Below are positions 1-10,435 of a stretch of DNA of 64,000 nt, in pieces. The stretch is from Styela clava (lineage: Eukaryota > Chordata > Ascidiacea > Stolidobranchia > Styelidae). The position numbers and the translations under genes were made by a program. The DNA is taken from the NCBI RefSeq assembly GCF_964204865.1, contig NC_135250.1:124001-188000 (forward strand). Reading direction: 5' to 3'. A model generated the notes under the pieces. The model ran no database searches and was not told the DNA's origin. It saw only the letters and a program-made list of their open reading frames with translations. Position 1 is the first letter of the stretch. Each line of letters begins with the position of its first letter.

Positions 1-69
1 TCGATGGTGTAACGGTTAGCATTGTTGCCTTCCAAGCAATAGTTCCGGGTTCGACTCCCGGTCGACGCA
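1..69 (+). tRNA. tRNA-Gly(TCC), 5' end cut by the window
   Basis: Lacks only the first three bases of the acceptor stem, which lie outside the window. The rest is the array consensus: anticodon loop CTTCCAA (anticodon TCC, reads GGA), T-arm CCGGG-TTCGACT-CCCGG and discriminator A. Confidence 0.85.
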
Positions 70-1160
70 TGTCTCTTACCCTAGTTCACTTATATCCCAG
101 TCCAGCTGCCTATTGCATCAACTTTTCAGATTTACAGTTTAAATAAGTAACAGAAGTTATTTTACAGAGGGATGAGCATGACGGGAATCGTCCGCATCGA
201 TGGTGTAACGGTTAGCATTGTTGCCTTCCAAGCAATAGTTCCGGATTCGACTCCCGGTCGTCGCATGTCTAATGTTATTGTTTACCTAAATTCTAGATTA
301 GCTGTCTCATAGCAACAGCTCGGCAATCTAAATTAGCAACACACGATATTTTACGGTGATTTCAGAGCGACATACATTGTCCGCGTCGATGGTGTAACGG
401 TTAGCATTGTTGCCTTCCAAGCAATAGTTCCGAGTTCGACTCCCGGTCGACGCATGTCTCTTACCCTAGTTCACTTATATCCCAGTCCAGCTGCCTATTG
501 CATCAACTTTTCAGATTTACAGTTTAAATAAGTAACAGAAGTTATTTTACAGAGGGATGAGCATGACGGGAATCGTCCGCATCGATGGTGTAACGGTTAG
601 CATTGTTGCCTTCCAAGCAATAGTTCCGGATTCGACTCCCGGTCGACGCATGTCTAATGTTATTGTTTACCTAAATTCTAGATTAGCTGTCTCATTGCAA
701 CAGCTCGCCTATCTAAATTAGGAACACACGCTATTTTAGGGCGAGTTCAGAGCGACATACATTGTCCGCGTCGATGGTGTAACGGTTAGCATTGTTGCCT
801 TCCAAGCAAGAGTTCCGGGTTCGACTCCCGGTCGACGTATGTCTCTACCCTACTTTACCTAAATTCTCGTTCAGTTTGCCATGTTAGAGTAACTTTTCAA
901 ACTTACAGATTAATTATTAAATACAAGTTATTTAACAGCGGGATAAGAATGACATGAATCGTCATCGTCGATGGTGTAACCGTTAGCATTGTTGCCTTCC
1001 AAGCAATAGTTCCGGGTTCGACTCCCGGTCGACGCATGTCTCTTATCCTAGTTTACCAAAATCCCAGTCCAGCTGGATATTGCAGTAACTTTTTAGATTT
1101 ACAGTTTAAATAAGTAACAGAAGTTATTTAACTGCGGGATGAGAATGACGTGAATCGTCC

Positions 1161-1217
1161 GCGACGATGGTGTAACGGTTAGCATTGTTGCCTTCCAAGC
1201 AATAGTAATCCAAGCAT
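1161..1217 (+). pseudogene. tRNA-Gly truncated after the anticodon arm
   Basis: Begins GCGACGA and has normal D and anticodon arms, but after CAATAGTAATCCAAGCA it passes straight into spacer, so the T-arm, the B box and the 3' acceptor strand are missing. The lost segment is bounded by a short repeat (CCAAGCA), suggesting slippage or microhomology deletion. The same lesion is at 3458, 4803 and 9086. It cannot make a tRNA. Confidence 0.85.
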
Positions 1218-1340
1218 GTCTCTTACCCAAGTTTACCTAAACCCCAGTCCAGCTGTCTATTGCATTTACTTTTCAGACTTACAGTTTAAATAAGTAACAG
1301 AAGTTATTTCACAGAGGGATGAGCATGACGGGAATCGTCC

Positions 1341-1412
1341 GCGTCGATGGTGTAACGGTTAGCATTGTTGCCTTCCAAGCAATAGTTCCGGGTTCGACTC
1401 CCGGTCGACGCA
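1341..1412 (+). tRNA. tRNA-Gly(TCC), consensus copy
   Basis: Complete cloverleaf. The 7-bp acceptor stem is GCGTCGA with TCGACGC; the D-stem GTGT/GCAT (with wobbles) encloses AACGGTTA; the anticodon stem is GTTGC/GCAAT with loop CTTCCAA; the variable loop is AGTT; the T-arm is CCGGG-TTCGACT-CCCGG; the discriminator is A. The A-box-like TGGTGTAACGG and the B box GGTTCGACTCC both fit RNA polymerase III promoters. C35, C36 and A73 are as expected for eukaryotic tRNA-Gly. There is no intron and no encoded CCA. This copy is used as the reference for the others. Confidence 0.92.
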
Positions 1413-1732
1413 TGTCTCTACCCTAGTTTACCTAAATTCTCGTTCAGTTTGCCATGTTAGAGTAACTTTTCAAACTTACAGATTAATTATTAAATACAAG
1501 TTATTTAACAGCGGGATGAGAATGACATGTTCGTCATCGTCGATTGTGTAACGGTTAGCATTGTTGCCTTCCAAGCAATAGTTCCGGGTTCGACTCCCGG
1601 TCGACGCATGTCTCTTACCCTAGTTTACTTAAATCCCAGTCCAGCTGCCTATTGCATTTACTTTTCAGACTTACAGTTTAAATAAGTAACAGAAGTTATT
1701 TCACAGAGGGATGAGCATGACGGGAATCATCC

Positions 1733-1798
1733 GCATCGATGGAGTAACGGTTAGCATTGTTGCCTTCCAAGCAATAGTTCCGACTCCCGGTCGACGCA
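1733..1798 (+). pseudogene. tRNA-Gly with a 6-bp T-arm deletion
   Basis: 66 bp long: the T-arm reads GTTCCGACTCCCGG instead of GTTCCGGGTTCGACTCCCGG, removing the 5' T-stem strand and most of the B box. The acceptor also starts GCATCGA, which mispairs. It represents a recurring class of about 20 copies (listed in the array entries), most of them followed by the same spacer type (TGTCTTTCGTCATTG). Confidence 0.85.
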
Positions 1799-2098
1799 TG
1801 TCTTTCGTCATTGTTCACCTAATTTCTAGATTAGCTGTTTCATTGCAGCAGCTCGGCAATCTAAATTAGCAACACACGATTTTTCACAGTGATTTCAGAG
1901 CGACATGCATTGTCCGCGTCGATGGTGTAACGGTTAGCATTGTTGCCTTCCCAGCAATAGTTCCGACTCCAGGTCGACGCATGTCTTTTGTCATTGTTTA
2001 CCTAAATTCTAGATTAGCTGTTTCATTGCAGCAGCTCGGCAATCTAAATTAGCAACACACGATATTTCACAGTGATTTCAGAGCGACATGCATCGTCC

Positions 2099-2170
2099 GC
2101 GTCGATGGTGTAACGGTTAGCATTGTTGCCTTCCAAGCAATAGTTCCGGGTTCGACTCCCGGTCGACGCA
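2099..2170 (+). tRNA. tRNA-Gly(TCC), consensus copy
   Basis: Identical to the consensus over all 72 positions. It is followed by a C-family spacer whose first run of four T lies about 54 nt downstream. Confidence 0.9.
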
Positions 2171-2871
2171 TGTCTCTACCCTAGTTTACCTGAATTCTCG
2201 TTCAGTTTGCCTTGTTAGAAGTAACTTTTCAAACTTACAGTTTAAATATTAAATACAAGTTATTTAACAGAGGGATGAGAATGACATGAATCGTCCGCGT
2301 CGATGGTGTAACGGTTAAGCATTGTTGCCTTCCAAGCAATAGTTCCGGATTCGACTCCCGGTCGACGCATGTCTAATGTTATTGTTTACCTAAATTCTAG
2401 ATTAGCTGTCTCATTGCAACAGCTCGCCTATCTAAATTAGGAACACACGCTATTTTAGGGCGAGTTCAGAGCGACATACATTGTCCGCGTCGATGGTGTA
2501 ACGGTTAGCATTGTTGCCTTCCATGCAATAGTTCCGGGTTCGACTCCCGGTCGACGCATGTCTCTTACCCTAGTTCCCTTATATCCCAGTCCAGCTGCCT
2601 ATTGCATCAACTTTTCAGATTTACAGTTTAAATAAGTAACAGAAGTTATTTTACAGAGGGATGAGCATGACGGGAATCGTCCGCATCGATGGTGTAACGG
2701 TTAGCATTGTTGCCTTCCAAGCAATAGTTCCGGATTCGACTCCCGGTCGTCGCATGTCTAATGTTATTGTTTACCTAAATTCTAGATTAGCTGTCTCATA
2801 GCAACAGCTCGGCAATCTAAATTAGCAACACACGATATTTTACGGTGATTTCAGAGCGACATGCATCGTCC

Positions 2872-2943
2872 GCGTCGATGGTGTAACGGTTAGCATTGTT
2901 GCCTTCCAAGCAATAGTTCCGGGTTCGACTCCCGGTCGACGCA
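2872..2943 (+). tRNA. tRNA-Gly(TCC), consensus copy
   Basis: All stems pair and both promoter boxes are intact. It is preceded by a B-family spacer and followed by a C-family spacer. Confidence 0.9.
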
Positions 2944-5571
2944 TGTCTCTACCCTAGTTTACCTAAATTCTCGTTCAGTTTGCCTTGTTAGAGTAACTTT
3001 TAAAACTTACAGTTTAATTATTAAATACAAGTTAACAGCGGGATGAGAATGACATGCATCGTCCGCGTCGATGGTGTAACGGTTAGCATTGTTGCCTTCC
3101 AAGCAATAGTTCCGGGTTCGACTCGCGGTCGACGCATGTCTCTACCCTAGTTTACCTAAATTCTCGTTCAGTTTGCCTTGTTAGAGTAACTTTTCAAACT
3201 TACAGATTAATTATTAAACACAAGTTATTTAACAGCGGGATAAGAATGACATGAATCGTCATCGTCGATGGTGTAACCGTTAGCATTGTTGCCTTCTAAG
3301 CAATAGTTCCGGGTTCGACTCCCGGTCGACGCATGTCTCTTATCCTAGTTTACCAAAATCCCAGTCCAGCTGGATATTGCAGTAACTTTTTAGATTTACA
3401 GTTTAAATAAGTAACAGAAGTTATTTAACTGCGGGATGAGAATGACGTGAATCGTCCGCGACGATGGTGTAACGGTTAGCATTGTTGCCTTCCAAGCAAT
3501 AGTAATCCAAGCATGTCTCTTACCCAAGTTTACCTAAACCCCAGTCCAGCTGTCTATTGCATTTACTTTTCAGACTTACAGTTTAATTAAGTAACAGAAG
3601 TTATTTCACAGAGGGATGAGCATGACTGGAATCGTCCGCGTCGATGGTGTAACGGTTAGCATTGTTGCCTTCCAAGCAATAGTTCCGGGTTCGACTCCCG
3701 GTCGACGCATGTCTCTACCCTAGTTTACCTAAATTCTCGTTCAGTTTGCCATGTTAGAGTAACTTTTCAAACTTACAGATTAATTATTAAATACAAGTTA
3801 TTTAACAGCGGGATGAGAATGACATGAATCGTCATCGTCGATGGTGTAACGGTTAGCATTGTTGCCTTCCAAGCAATAGTTCCGGATTCGACTCCCGGTC
3901 GACGCATGTCTAATGTTATTGTTTACCTAAATTCTAGATTAGCTGTCTCATTGCAACAGCTCGCCTATCTAAATTAGGAACACACGCTATTTTAGGGCGA
4001 GTTCAGAGCGACATACATTGTCCGCGTCGATGGTGTAACGGTTAGCATTGTTGCCTTCCAAGCAAGAGTTCCGGGTTCGACTCCCGGTCGACGTATGTCT
4101 CTACCCTAGTTTACCTAAATTCTCGTTCAGTTTGCCATGTTAGAGTAACTTTTCAAACTTACAGATTAATTATTAAATACAAGTTATTTAACAGCGGGAT
4201 GAGAATGACATGAATCGTCATCGTCGATGGTGTAACGGTTAGCATTGTTGCCTTCCAAGCAATAGTTCCGGATTCGACTCCCGGTCGACGCATGTCTAAT
4301 GTTATTGTTTACCTAAATTCTAGATTAGCTGTCTCATTGCAACAGCTCGCCTATCTAAATTAGGAACACACGCTATTTTAGGGCGAGTTCAGAGCGACAT
4401 ACATTGTCCGCGTCGATGGTGTAACGGTTAGCATTGTTGCCTTCCAAGCAAGAGTTCCGGGTTCGACTCCCGGTCGACGTATGTCTCTACCCTACTTTAC
4501 CTAAATTCTCGTTCAGTTTGCCATGTTAGAGTAACTTTTCAAACTTACAGATTAATTATTAAATACAAGTTATTTAACAGCGGGATAAGAATGACATGAA
4601 TCGTCATCGTCGATGGTGTAACCGTTAGCATTGTTGCCTTCCAAGCAATAGTTCCGGGTTCGACTCCCGGTCGACGCATGTCTCTTATCCTAGTTTACCA
4701 AAATCCCAGTCCAGCTGGATATTGCAGTAACTTTTTAGATTTACAGTTTAAATAAGTAACAGAAGTTATTTAACTGCGGGATGAGAATGACGTGAATCGT
4801 CCGCGACGATGGTGTAACGGTTAGCATTGTTGCCTTCCAAGCAATAGTAATCCAAGCATGTCTCTTACCCAAGTTTACCTAAACCCCAGTCCAGCTGTCT
4901 ATTGCATTTACTTTTCAGACTTACAGTTTAAATAAGTAACAGAAGTTATTTCACAGAGGGATGAGCATGACGGGAATCGTCCGCGTCGATGGTGTAACGG
5001 TTAGCATTGTTGCCTTCCAAGCAATAGTTCCGGGTTCGACTCCCGGTCGACGCATGTCTCTACCCTAGTTTACCTAAATTCTCGTTCAGTTTGCCATGTT
5101 AGAGTAACTTTTCAAACTTACAGATTAATTATTAAATACAAGTTATTTAACAGCGGGATGAGAATGACATGTTCGTCATCGTCGATTGTGTAACGGTTAG
5201 CATTGTTGCCTTCCAAGCAATAGTTCCGGGTTCGACTCCCGGTCGACGCATGTCTCTTACCCTAGTTTACTTAAATCCCAGTCCAGCTGCCTATTGCATT
5301 AACTTTTCAGATTTACAGTTTAAATAAGTAACAGAAGTTATTTTACAGAGGGATGAGCACGACGGGAATCGTCCGCGTCGATGGTGTAACGGTTAACATT
5401 GTTGCCTTCCAAGCAATAGTTCCGGGTTCGACTCCCGGTCGACGCATGTCTCTACCCTAGTTTACCTAAATTCTCGTTCAGTTTGCCTTGTTAGAGTGAC
5501 TTTTCAAACTTACACATTAATTATTAAATACAAGTTATTTAACAGCGGGATGAGAATGACATGAATCGTTC

Positions 5572-5643
5572 GCGTCGAAGGTAAAACGGTTAGCATTGTT
5601 GTCTTCCAAGCGATAGTTCCGGGTTCTACTCCCGGTCGACGCA
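5572..5643 (+). pseudogene. tRNA-Gly variant with A-box and T-loop changes
   Basis: Length is 72 bp, but it reads GAAGGTAAAACGG in the A-box region and TTCTACT in the T-loop, changing B-box bases. Position 31 is T (GTTGT stem). The same class is at 7091, 11587, 12934, 22072 and 34487, and with one fewer change at 15838, 24582, 28253 and 36997. Likely poorly transcribed; called a pseudogene by inference only. Confidence 0.6.
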
Positions 5644-5946
5644 TGTCTCTTACCCAAATCCCAGTCCAGCTGCCTATTGCAGTAACTTTTTAGATTTACA
5701 GTTTAAATAGGTAACAGAAGTTATTTAACAGCGGGATGAGAATGACGTGAATCGTCCGCGTCGATGGTGTAACGGTTAGCATTGTTGCCTTCCAAGCAAT
5801 AGTTCCGGATTCGACTCCCGGTCGACGCATGTCTAATGTTATTGTTTACCTAAATTCTAGATTAGCTGTCTCATTGCAACAGCTCGCCTATCTAAATTAG
5901 GAACACACGCTATTTTAGGGCGAGTTCAGAGCGACATACATTGTCC

Positions 5947-6018
5947 GCGTCGATGGTGTAACGGTTAGCATTGTTGCCTTCCAAGCAATAGTTCCGGGTT
6001 CGACTCCCGGTCGACGCA
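5947..6018 (+). tRNA. tRNA-Gly(TCC), consensus copy
   Basis: Full consensus with an A-family spacer downstream. Confidence 0.9.
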
Positions 6019-6508
6019 TGTCTCTTACCCTAGTTCACTTATATCCCAGTCCAGCTGCCTATTGCATTAACTTTTCAGATTTACAGTTTAAATAAGTAAC
6101 AGAAGTTATTTTACAGAGGGATGAGCATGACGGGAATCGTCCGCGTCGATGGTGTAACGGTTAGCATTGTTGCCTTCCAAGCAATAGTTCCGACACCCGG
6201 TCGACGCATGTCTTTTGTCATTGTTTACCTGAATTCTAGATTAGCTGTCTCATTGCAGCAGCTCGGCAATCTAAATTAGCAACACACGATATTTCACAGT
6301 GATTTCAGAGCGACATGCGTCGTCCGCGTCGATGGTGTAACGGTTAGCATTGTTGCCTTCCAAGCAATAGTTCCGACTCCCGGTCGACGCATGTCTTTCG
6401 TCATTGTTTACCTAAATTCTAGATTAGCTGTCTCATTGCAGCAGCTCGGCAATCTAAATTAGCAACACACGATATTTCACAGTGATTTCAGAGCGACATG
6501 CATCGTCC

Positions 6509-6580
6509 GCGTCGATGGTGTAACGGTTAGCATTGTTGCCTTCCAAGCAATAGTTCCGGGTTCGACTCCCGGTCGACGCA
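6509..6580 (+). tRNA. tRNA-Gly(TCC) with a nearby T6 run
   Basis: Full consensus. Unlike most copies it has a run of six T starting 13 nt after the discriminator base, a good RNA polymerase III terminator, which makes it one of the better candidates for an autonomous gene. Copies at 15066, 16987, 20536, 25731, 27481, 29402, 32951, 38146 and 41695 share this T-run spacer. Confidence 0.9.
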
Positions 6581-7473
6581 TGTCTAATGTTATTTTTTAC
6601 CTAAATTCTAGATTAGCTGTCTCATTGTAGCAGCTTGCGTATCTAAATTAGGAACACACGATATTTTAGAGCGAGTTCAGAGCGACATACATTGTCCGCG
6701 TCGATGGTGTAACGGTTAGCATTGTTGCCTTCCAAGCAATAGTTCCGGGTTCGACTCCCGGTCGACGCATGTCTCTTACCCTAGTTTACTTAAATCCCAG
6801 TCCAGCTGCCTATTGCATTAACTTTTCAGATTTACAGTTTAAATAAGTAACAGAAGTTATTTTACAGAGGGATGAGCACGACGGGAATCGTCCGCGTCGA
6901 TGGTGTAACGGTTAACATTGTTGCCTTCCAAGCAATAGTTCCGGGTTCGACTCCCGGTCGACGCATGTCTCTTCCCTAGTTTACCTAAATTCTCGTTCAG
7001 TTTGCCTTGTTAGAGTGACTTTTCAAACTTTCACATTAATTATTAAATACAAGTTATTTAACAGCGGGATGAGAATGACATGAATCGTTCGCGTCGAAGG
7101 TAAAACGGTTAGCATTGTTGTCTTCCAAGCGATAGTTCCGGGTTCTACTCCCGGTCGACGCATGTCTCTTACCCAAATCCCAGTCCAGCTGCCTATTGCA
7201 GTAACTTTTTAGATTTACAGTTTAAATAGGTAACAGAAGTTATTTAACAGCGGGATGAGAATGACGTGAATCGTCCGCGTCGATGGTGTAACGGTTAGCA
7301 TTGTTGCCTTCCAAGCAATAGTTCCGGGTTCGACTCCCGGTCGACGCATGTCCCTTACCCTAGTTTACCTAAATTCTCGTTCAGTTTGCCTTGTTAGAGT
7401 AACTTTTCAAACTTACAGTTTAACTAATAAATACAAGTTATTAACAGCGGGATGAGAATGACATGAATCGTCC

Positions 7474-7545
7474 GCGTCGATGGTGTAACGGTTAGCATTG
7501 TTGCCTTCCAAGCAATAGTTCCGGGTTCGACTCCCGGTCGACGCA
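7474..7545 (+). tRNA. tRNA-Gly(TCC), consensus copy
   Basis: Full consensus. It is part of a two-unit motif repeated at 7277/7474, 7752/7949 and around 8066/8208. Confidence 0.9.
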
Positions 7546-7669
7546 TGTCTCTACCCTAGTTTACCTAAATTCTCGTTCAGTTTGCCATGTTAGAGTAACT
7601 TTTCAAACTTACAGATTAATTATTAAATACAAGTTATTTAACAGCGGGATGAGAATGACATGTTCGTCA

Positions 7670-8082
7670 TCGTCGATGGTGTAACGGCTCGGCAATCTAA
7701 ATTAGCAACACACGATATTTTACGGTGATTTCAGAGCGACATGCATCGTCCGCGTCGATGGTGTAACGGTTAGCATTGTTGCCTTCCAAGCAATAGTTCC
7801 GGGTTCGACTCCCGGTCGACGCATGTCCCTTACCCTAGTTTACCTAAATTCTCGTTCAGTTTGCCTTGTTAGAGTAACTTTTCAAACTTACAGTTTAACT
7901 AATAAATACAAGTTATTAACAGCGGGATGAGAATGACATGAATCGTCCGCGTCGATGGTGTAACGGTTAGCATTGTTGCCTTCCAAGCAATAGTTCCGGG
8001 TTCGACTCCCGGTCGACGCATGTCTCTACCCTAGTTTACCTAAATTCTCGTTCAGTTCCGGGTTCGACTCCCGGTCGACGCA
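7670..8082 (+). pseudogene. tRNA fragments at recombination junctions
   Basis: At 7670-7687 a tRNA 5' end (through GTAACGG) jumps directly into the middle of a B-family spacer. At about 8057-8082 a T-arm plus acceptor 3' strand follows a broken C-family spacer. Two intact copies (7752 and 7949) lie between them. A similar 3' fragment is at 8550-8583. These are scars of deletion or unequal exchange within the array. Confidence 0.75.
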
Positions 8083-10435
8083 TGTCCCTTACCCTAGTTT
8101 ACCTAAATTCTCGTTCAGTTTGCCTTGTTAGAGTAACTTTTCAAACTTACAGTTTAACTAATAAATACAAGTTATTAACAGCGGGATGAGAATGACATGA
8201 ATCGTCCGCGTCGATGGTGTAACGGTTAGCATTGTTGCCTTCCAAGCAATAGTTCCGGGTTCGACTCCCGGTCGACGCATGTCTCTACCCTAGTTTACCT
8301 AAATTCTCGTTCAGTTTGCCATGTTAGAGTAACTTTTCAAACTTACAGATTAATTATTAAATACAAGTTATTTAACAGCGGGATGAGAATGACATGTTCG
8401 TCATCGTCGATGGTGTAACGGTTAGCATTGTTGCCTTCCAAGCAATAGTTCCGGGTTCGACTCCCGGTCGACGCATGTCTCTTACCCTAGTTTACTTAAA
8501 TCCCAGTCCAGCTGCCTATTGCATTAACTTTTCAGATTTACAGTTATTAGCAATAGTTCCGGGTTCGACTCCCGGTCGTCGCATGTCTAATGTTATTGTT
8601 TACCTAAATTCTAGATTAGCTGTCTCATTGCAACAGCTCGGCAATCTAAATTAGCAACACACGATATTTTACGGTGATTTCAGAGCGACATGCATCGTCC
8701 GCGTCGATGGTGTAACGGTTAGCATTGTTGCCTTCCAAGCAATAGTTCCGGGTTCGACTCCCGGTCGACGCATGTCCCTTACCCTAGTTTACCTAAATTC
8801 TCGTTCAGTTTGCCTTGTTAGAGTAACTTTTCAAACTTACGGTTTAACTAATAAATACAAGTTATTAACAGCGGGATGAGAATGACATGAATCGTCCGCG
8901 TCGATGGTGTAACGGTTAGCATTGTTGCCTTCCAAGCAATAGTTCCGGGTTCGACTCCCGGTCGACGCATGTCTAATGTCATTGTTTACCTAAATTCTAG
9001 ATTAGCTGTCTCATTGTACAGCTCGGCAATCTAAATTAGCAACACACGATATTTCACAGTGATTTCAGAGCGACATGCATCGTACGCGTCGATGGTGTAA
9101 CGGTTAGCATTGTTGCCTTCCAAGCAATAGTAATCCAAGCATGTCTCTTACCCAAGTTTACCTAAACCCCAGTCCAGCTGTCTATTGCATTTACTTTTCA
9201 GACTTACAGTTTAAATAAGTAACAGAAGTTATTTCACAGAGGGATGAGCATGACGGGAATCGTCCGCGTCGATGGTGTAACGGTTAGCATTGTTGTCTTC
9301 CAAGCAATAGTTCCGGGTTCGACTCCCGGTCGACGCATGTCTCTACCCTAGTTTACCTAAATTCTCGTTCAGTTTGCCATGTTAGAGTAACTTTTCAAAC
9401 TTACAGATTAATTATTAAATACAAGTTATTTAACAGCGGGATGAGAATGACATGAATCGTCATCGTCGATGGTGTAACGGTTAGCATTGTTGCCTTCCAA
9501 GCAATAGTTCCGGATTCGACTCCCGGTCGACGCATGTTATTGTTGTCTTGTCTAATGTTATTGTTTACCTAAATTCTAGATTAGCTGTCTCATTGCAACA
9601 GCTCGCCTATCTAAATTAGGAACACACGCTATTTTAGGGCGAGTTCAGAGCGACATACATTGTCCGCGTCGATGGTGTAACGGTTAGCATTGTTGCCTTC
9701 CAAGCAAGAGTTCCGGGTTCGACTCCCGGTCGACGTATGTCTCTTACCCTAGTCCACTTATCTCCCAGTCCAGCTGCCTATTGCATTAACTTTTCAGATT
9801 TACAGTTTAAATAAGTAACAGAAGTTATTTTACAGAGGGATAAGCATGACGGGAATCGTCCGCGTCGATGGTGTAACGGTTAGCATTGTTGCCTTCCAAG
9901 CAATACTTCCGGGTTCGACTCCCGGTTGACGCATGTCTCTTTCCTAAACTTCAGTTCAACGGCCTGATTGCTGTAGCTTTTCATATTTACAGTTTATATA
10001 AGTAACAGAAGGTATTTTACAGCAAGATGAGCAAGACTTGAATCATCCGCGTCGATGGTGTAACGGTTAGCATTGTTGTCTTCCAAGCAATAGTTCTGGG
10101 TTCGACTCCCGATCGACGCATGTCTAATGTCATTGTTTACCTAAATTCTAGATTAGCTGTCTCATTACAACACCTCGGCAATCTAAATTAGGAACACACG
10201 ATATTTTAGAGCGAGTTCAGAGCTACATACATTGTCCGCGTCGATAGTGTAATGGTTAGCATTGTTGCCTTCCAAGCAATAGTTCCGGGTTCGACTCCCG
10301 GTCGACGCATGTCTCTTACCCTATTTTACCTAAATTCTCGTTAAGCTTGCCTTACTAGAGTGACTTTTCAAACTTACACTTTAATTATTAAATACAAGTT
10401 ATTTAACAGCGGGATGAGAATGACATGAATCGTCT

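Larger units (their letters stand above)
1..10435 (+). repeat. tRNA-Gly(TCC) tandem array, left part (1-10.4 kb)
   Basis: Head-to-tail units of a 72-bp tRNA-Gly sequence plus a 117-126 bp spacer. By eye the tRNA copies start at: -2 (cut by the window edge), 194, 383, 579, 768, 965, 1161, 1341, 1537, 1733, 1916, 2099, 2297, 2487, 2683, 2872, 3065, 3262, 3458, 3638, 3835, 4024, 4221, 4410, 4607, 4803, 4983, 5179, 5375, 5572, 5758, 5947, 6143, 6326, 6509, 6698, 6894, 7091, 7277, 7474, 7670 (5' fragment), 7752, 7949, 8208, 8404, 8701, 8898, 9086, 9266, 9463, 9666, 9862, 10049, 10238. T-arm-deleted (66 bp): 1733, 1916, 6143, 6326. Truncated after the anticodon arm: 1161, 3458, 4803, 9086. T-stem mismatch (CCGGATTC): 194, 579, 2297, 2683, 3835, 4221, 5758, 9463. 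Changed T-loop (TTCTACT): 5572, 7091. The block 768-5250 contains a 3,642-bp period (768/4410 through 1537/5179) and a 386-bp pair (3835-4095 and 4221-4481). Confidence 0.93.
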
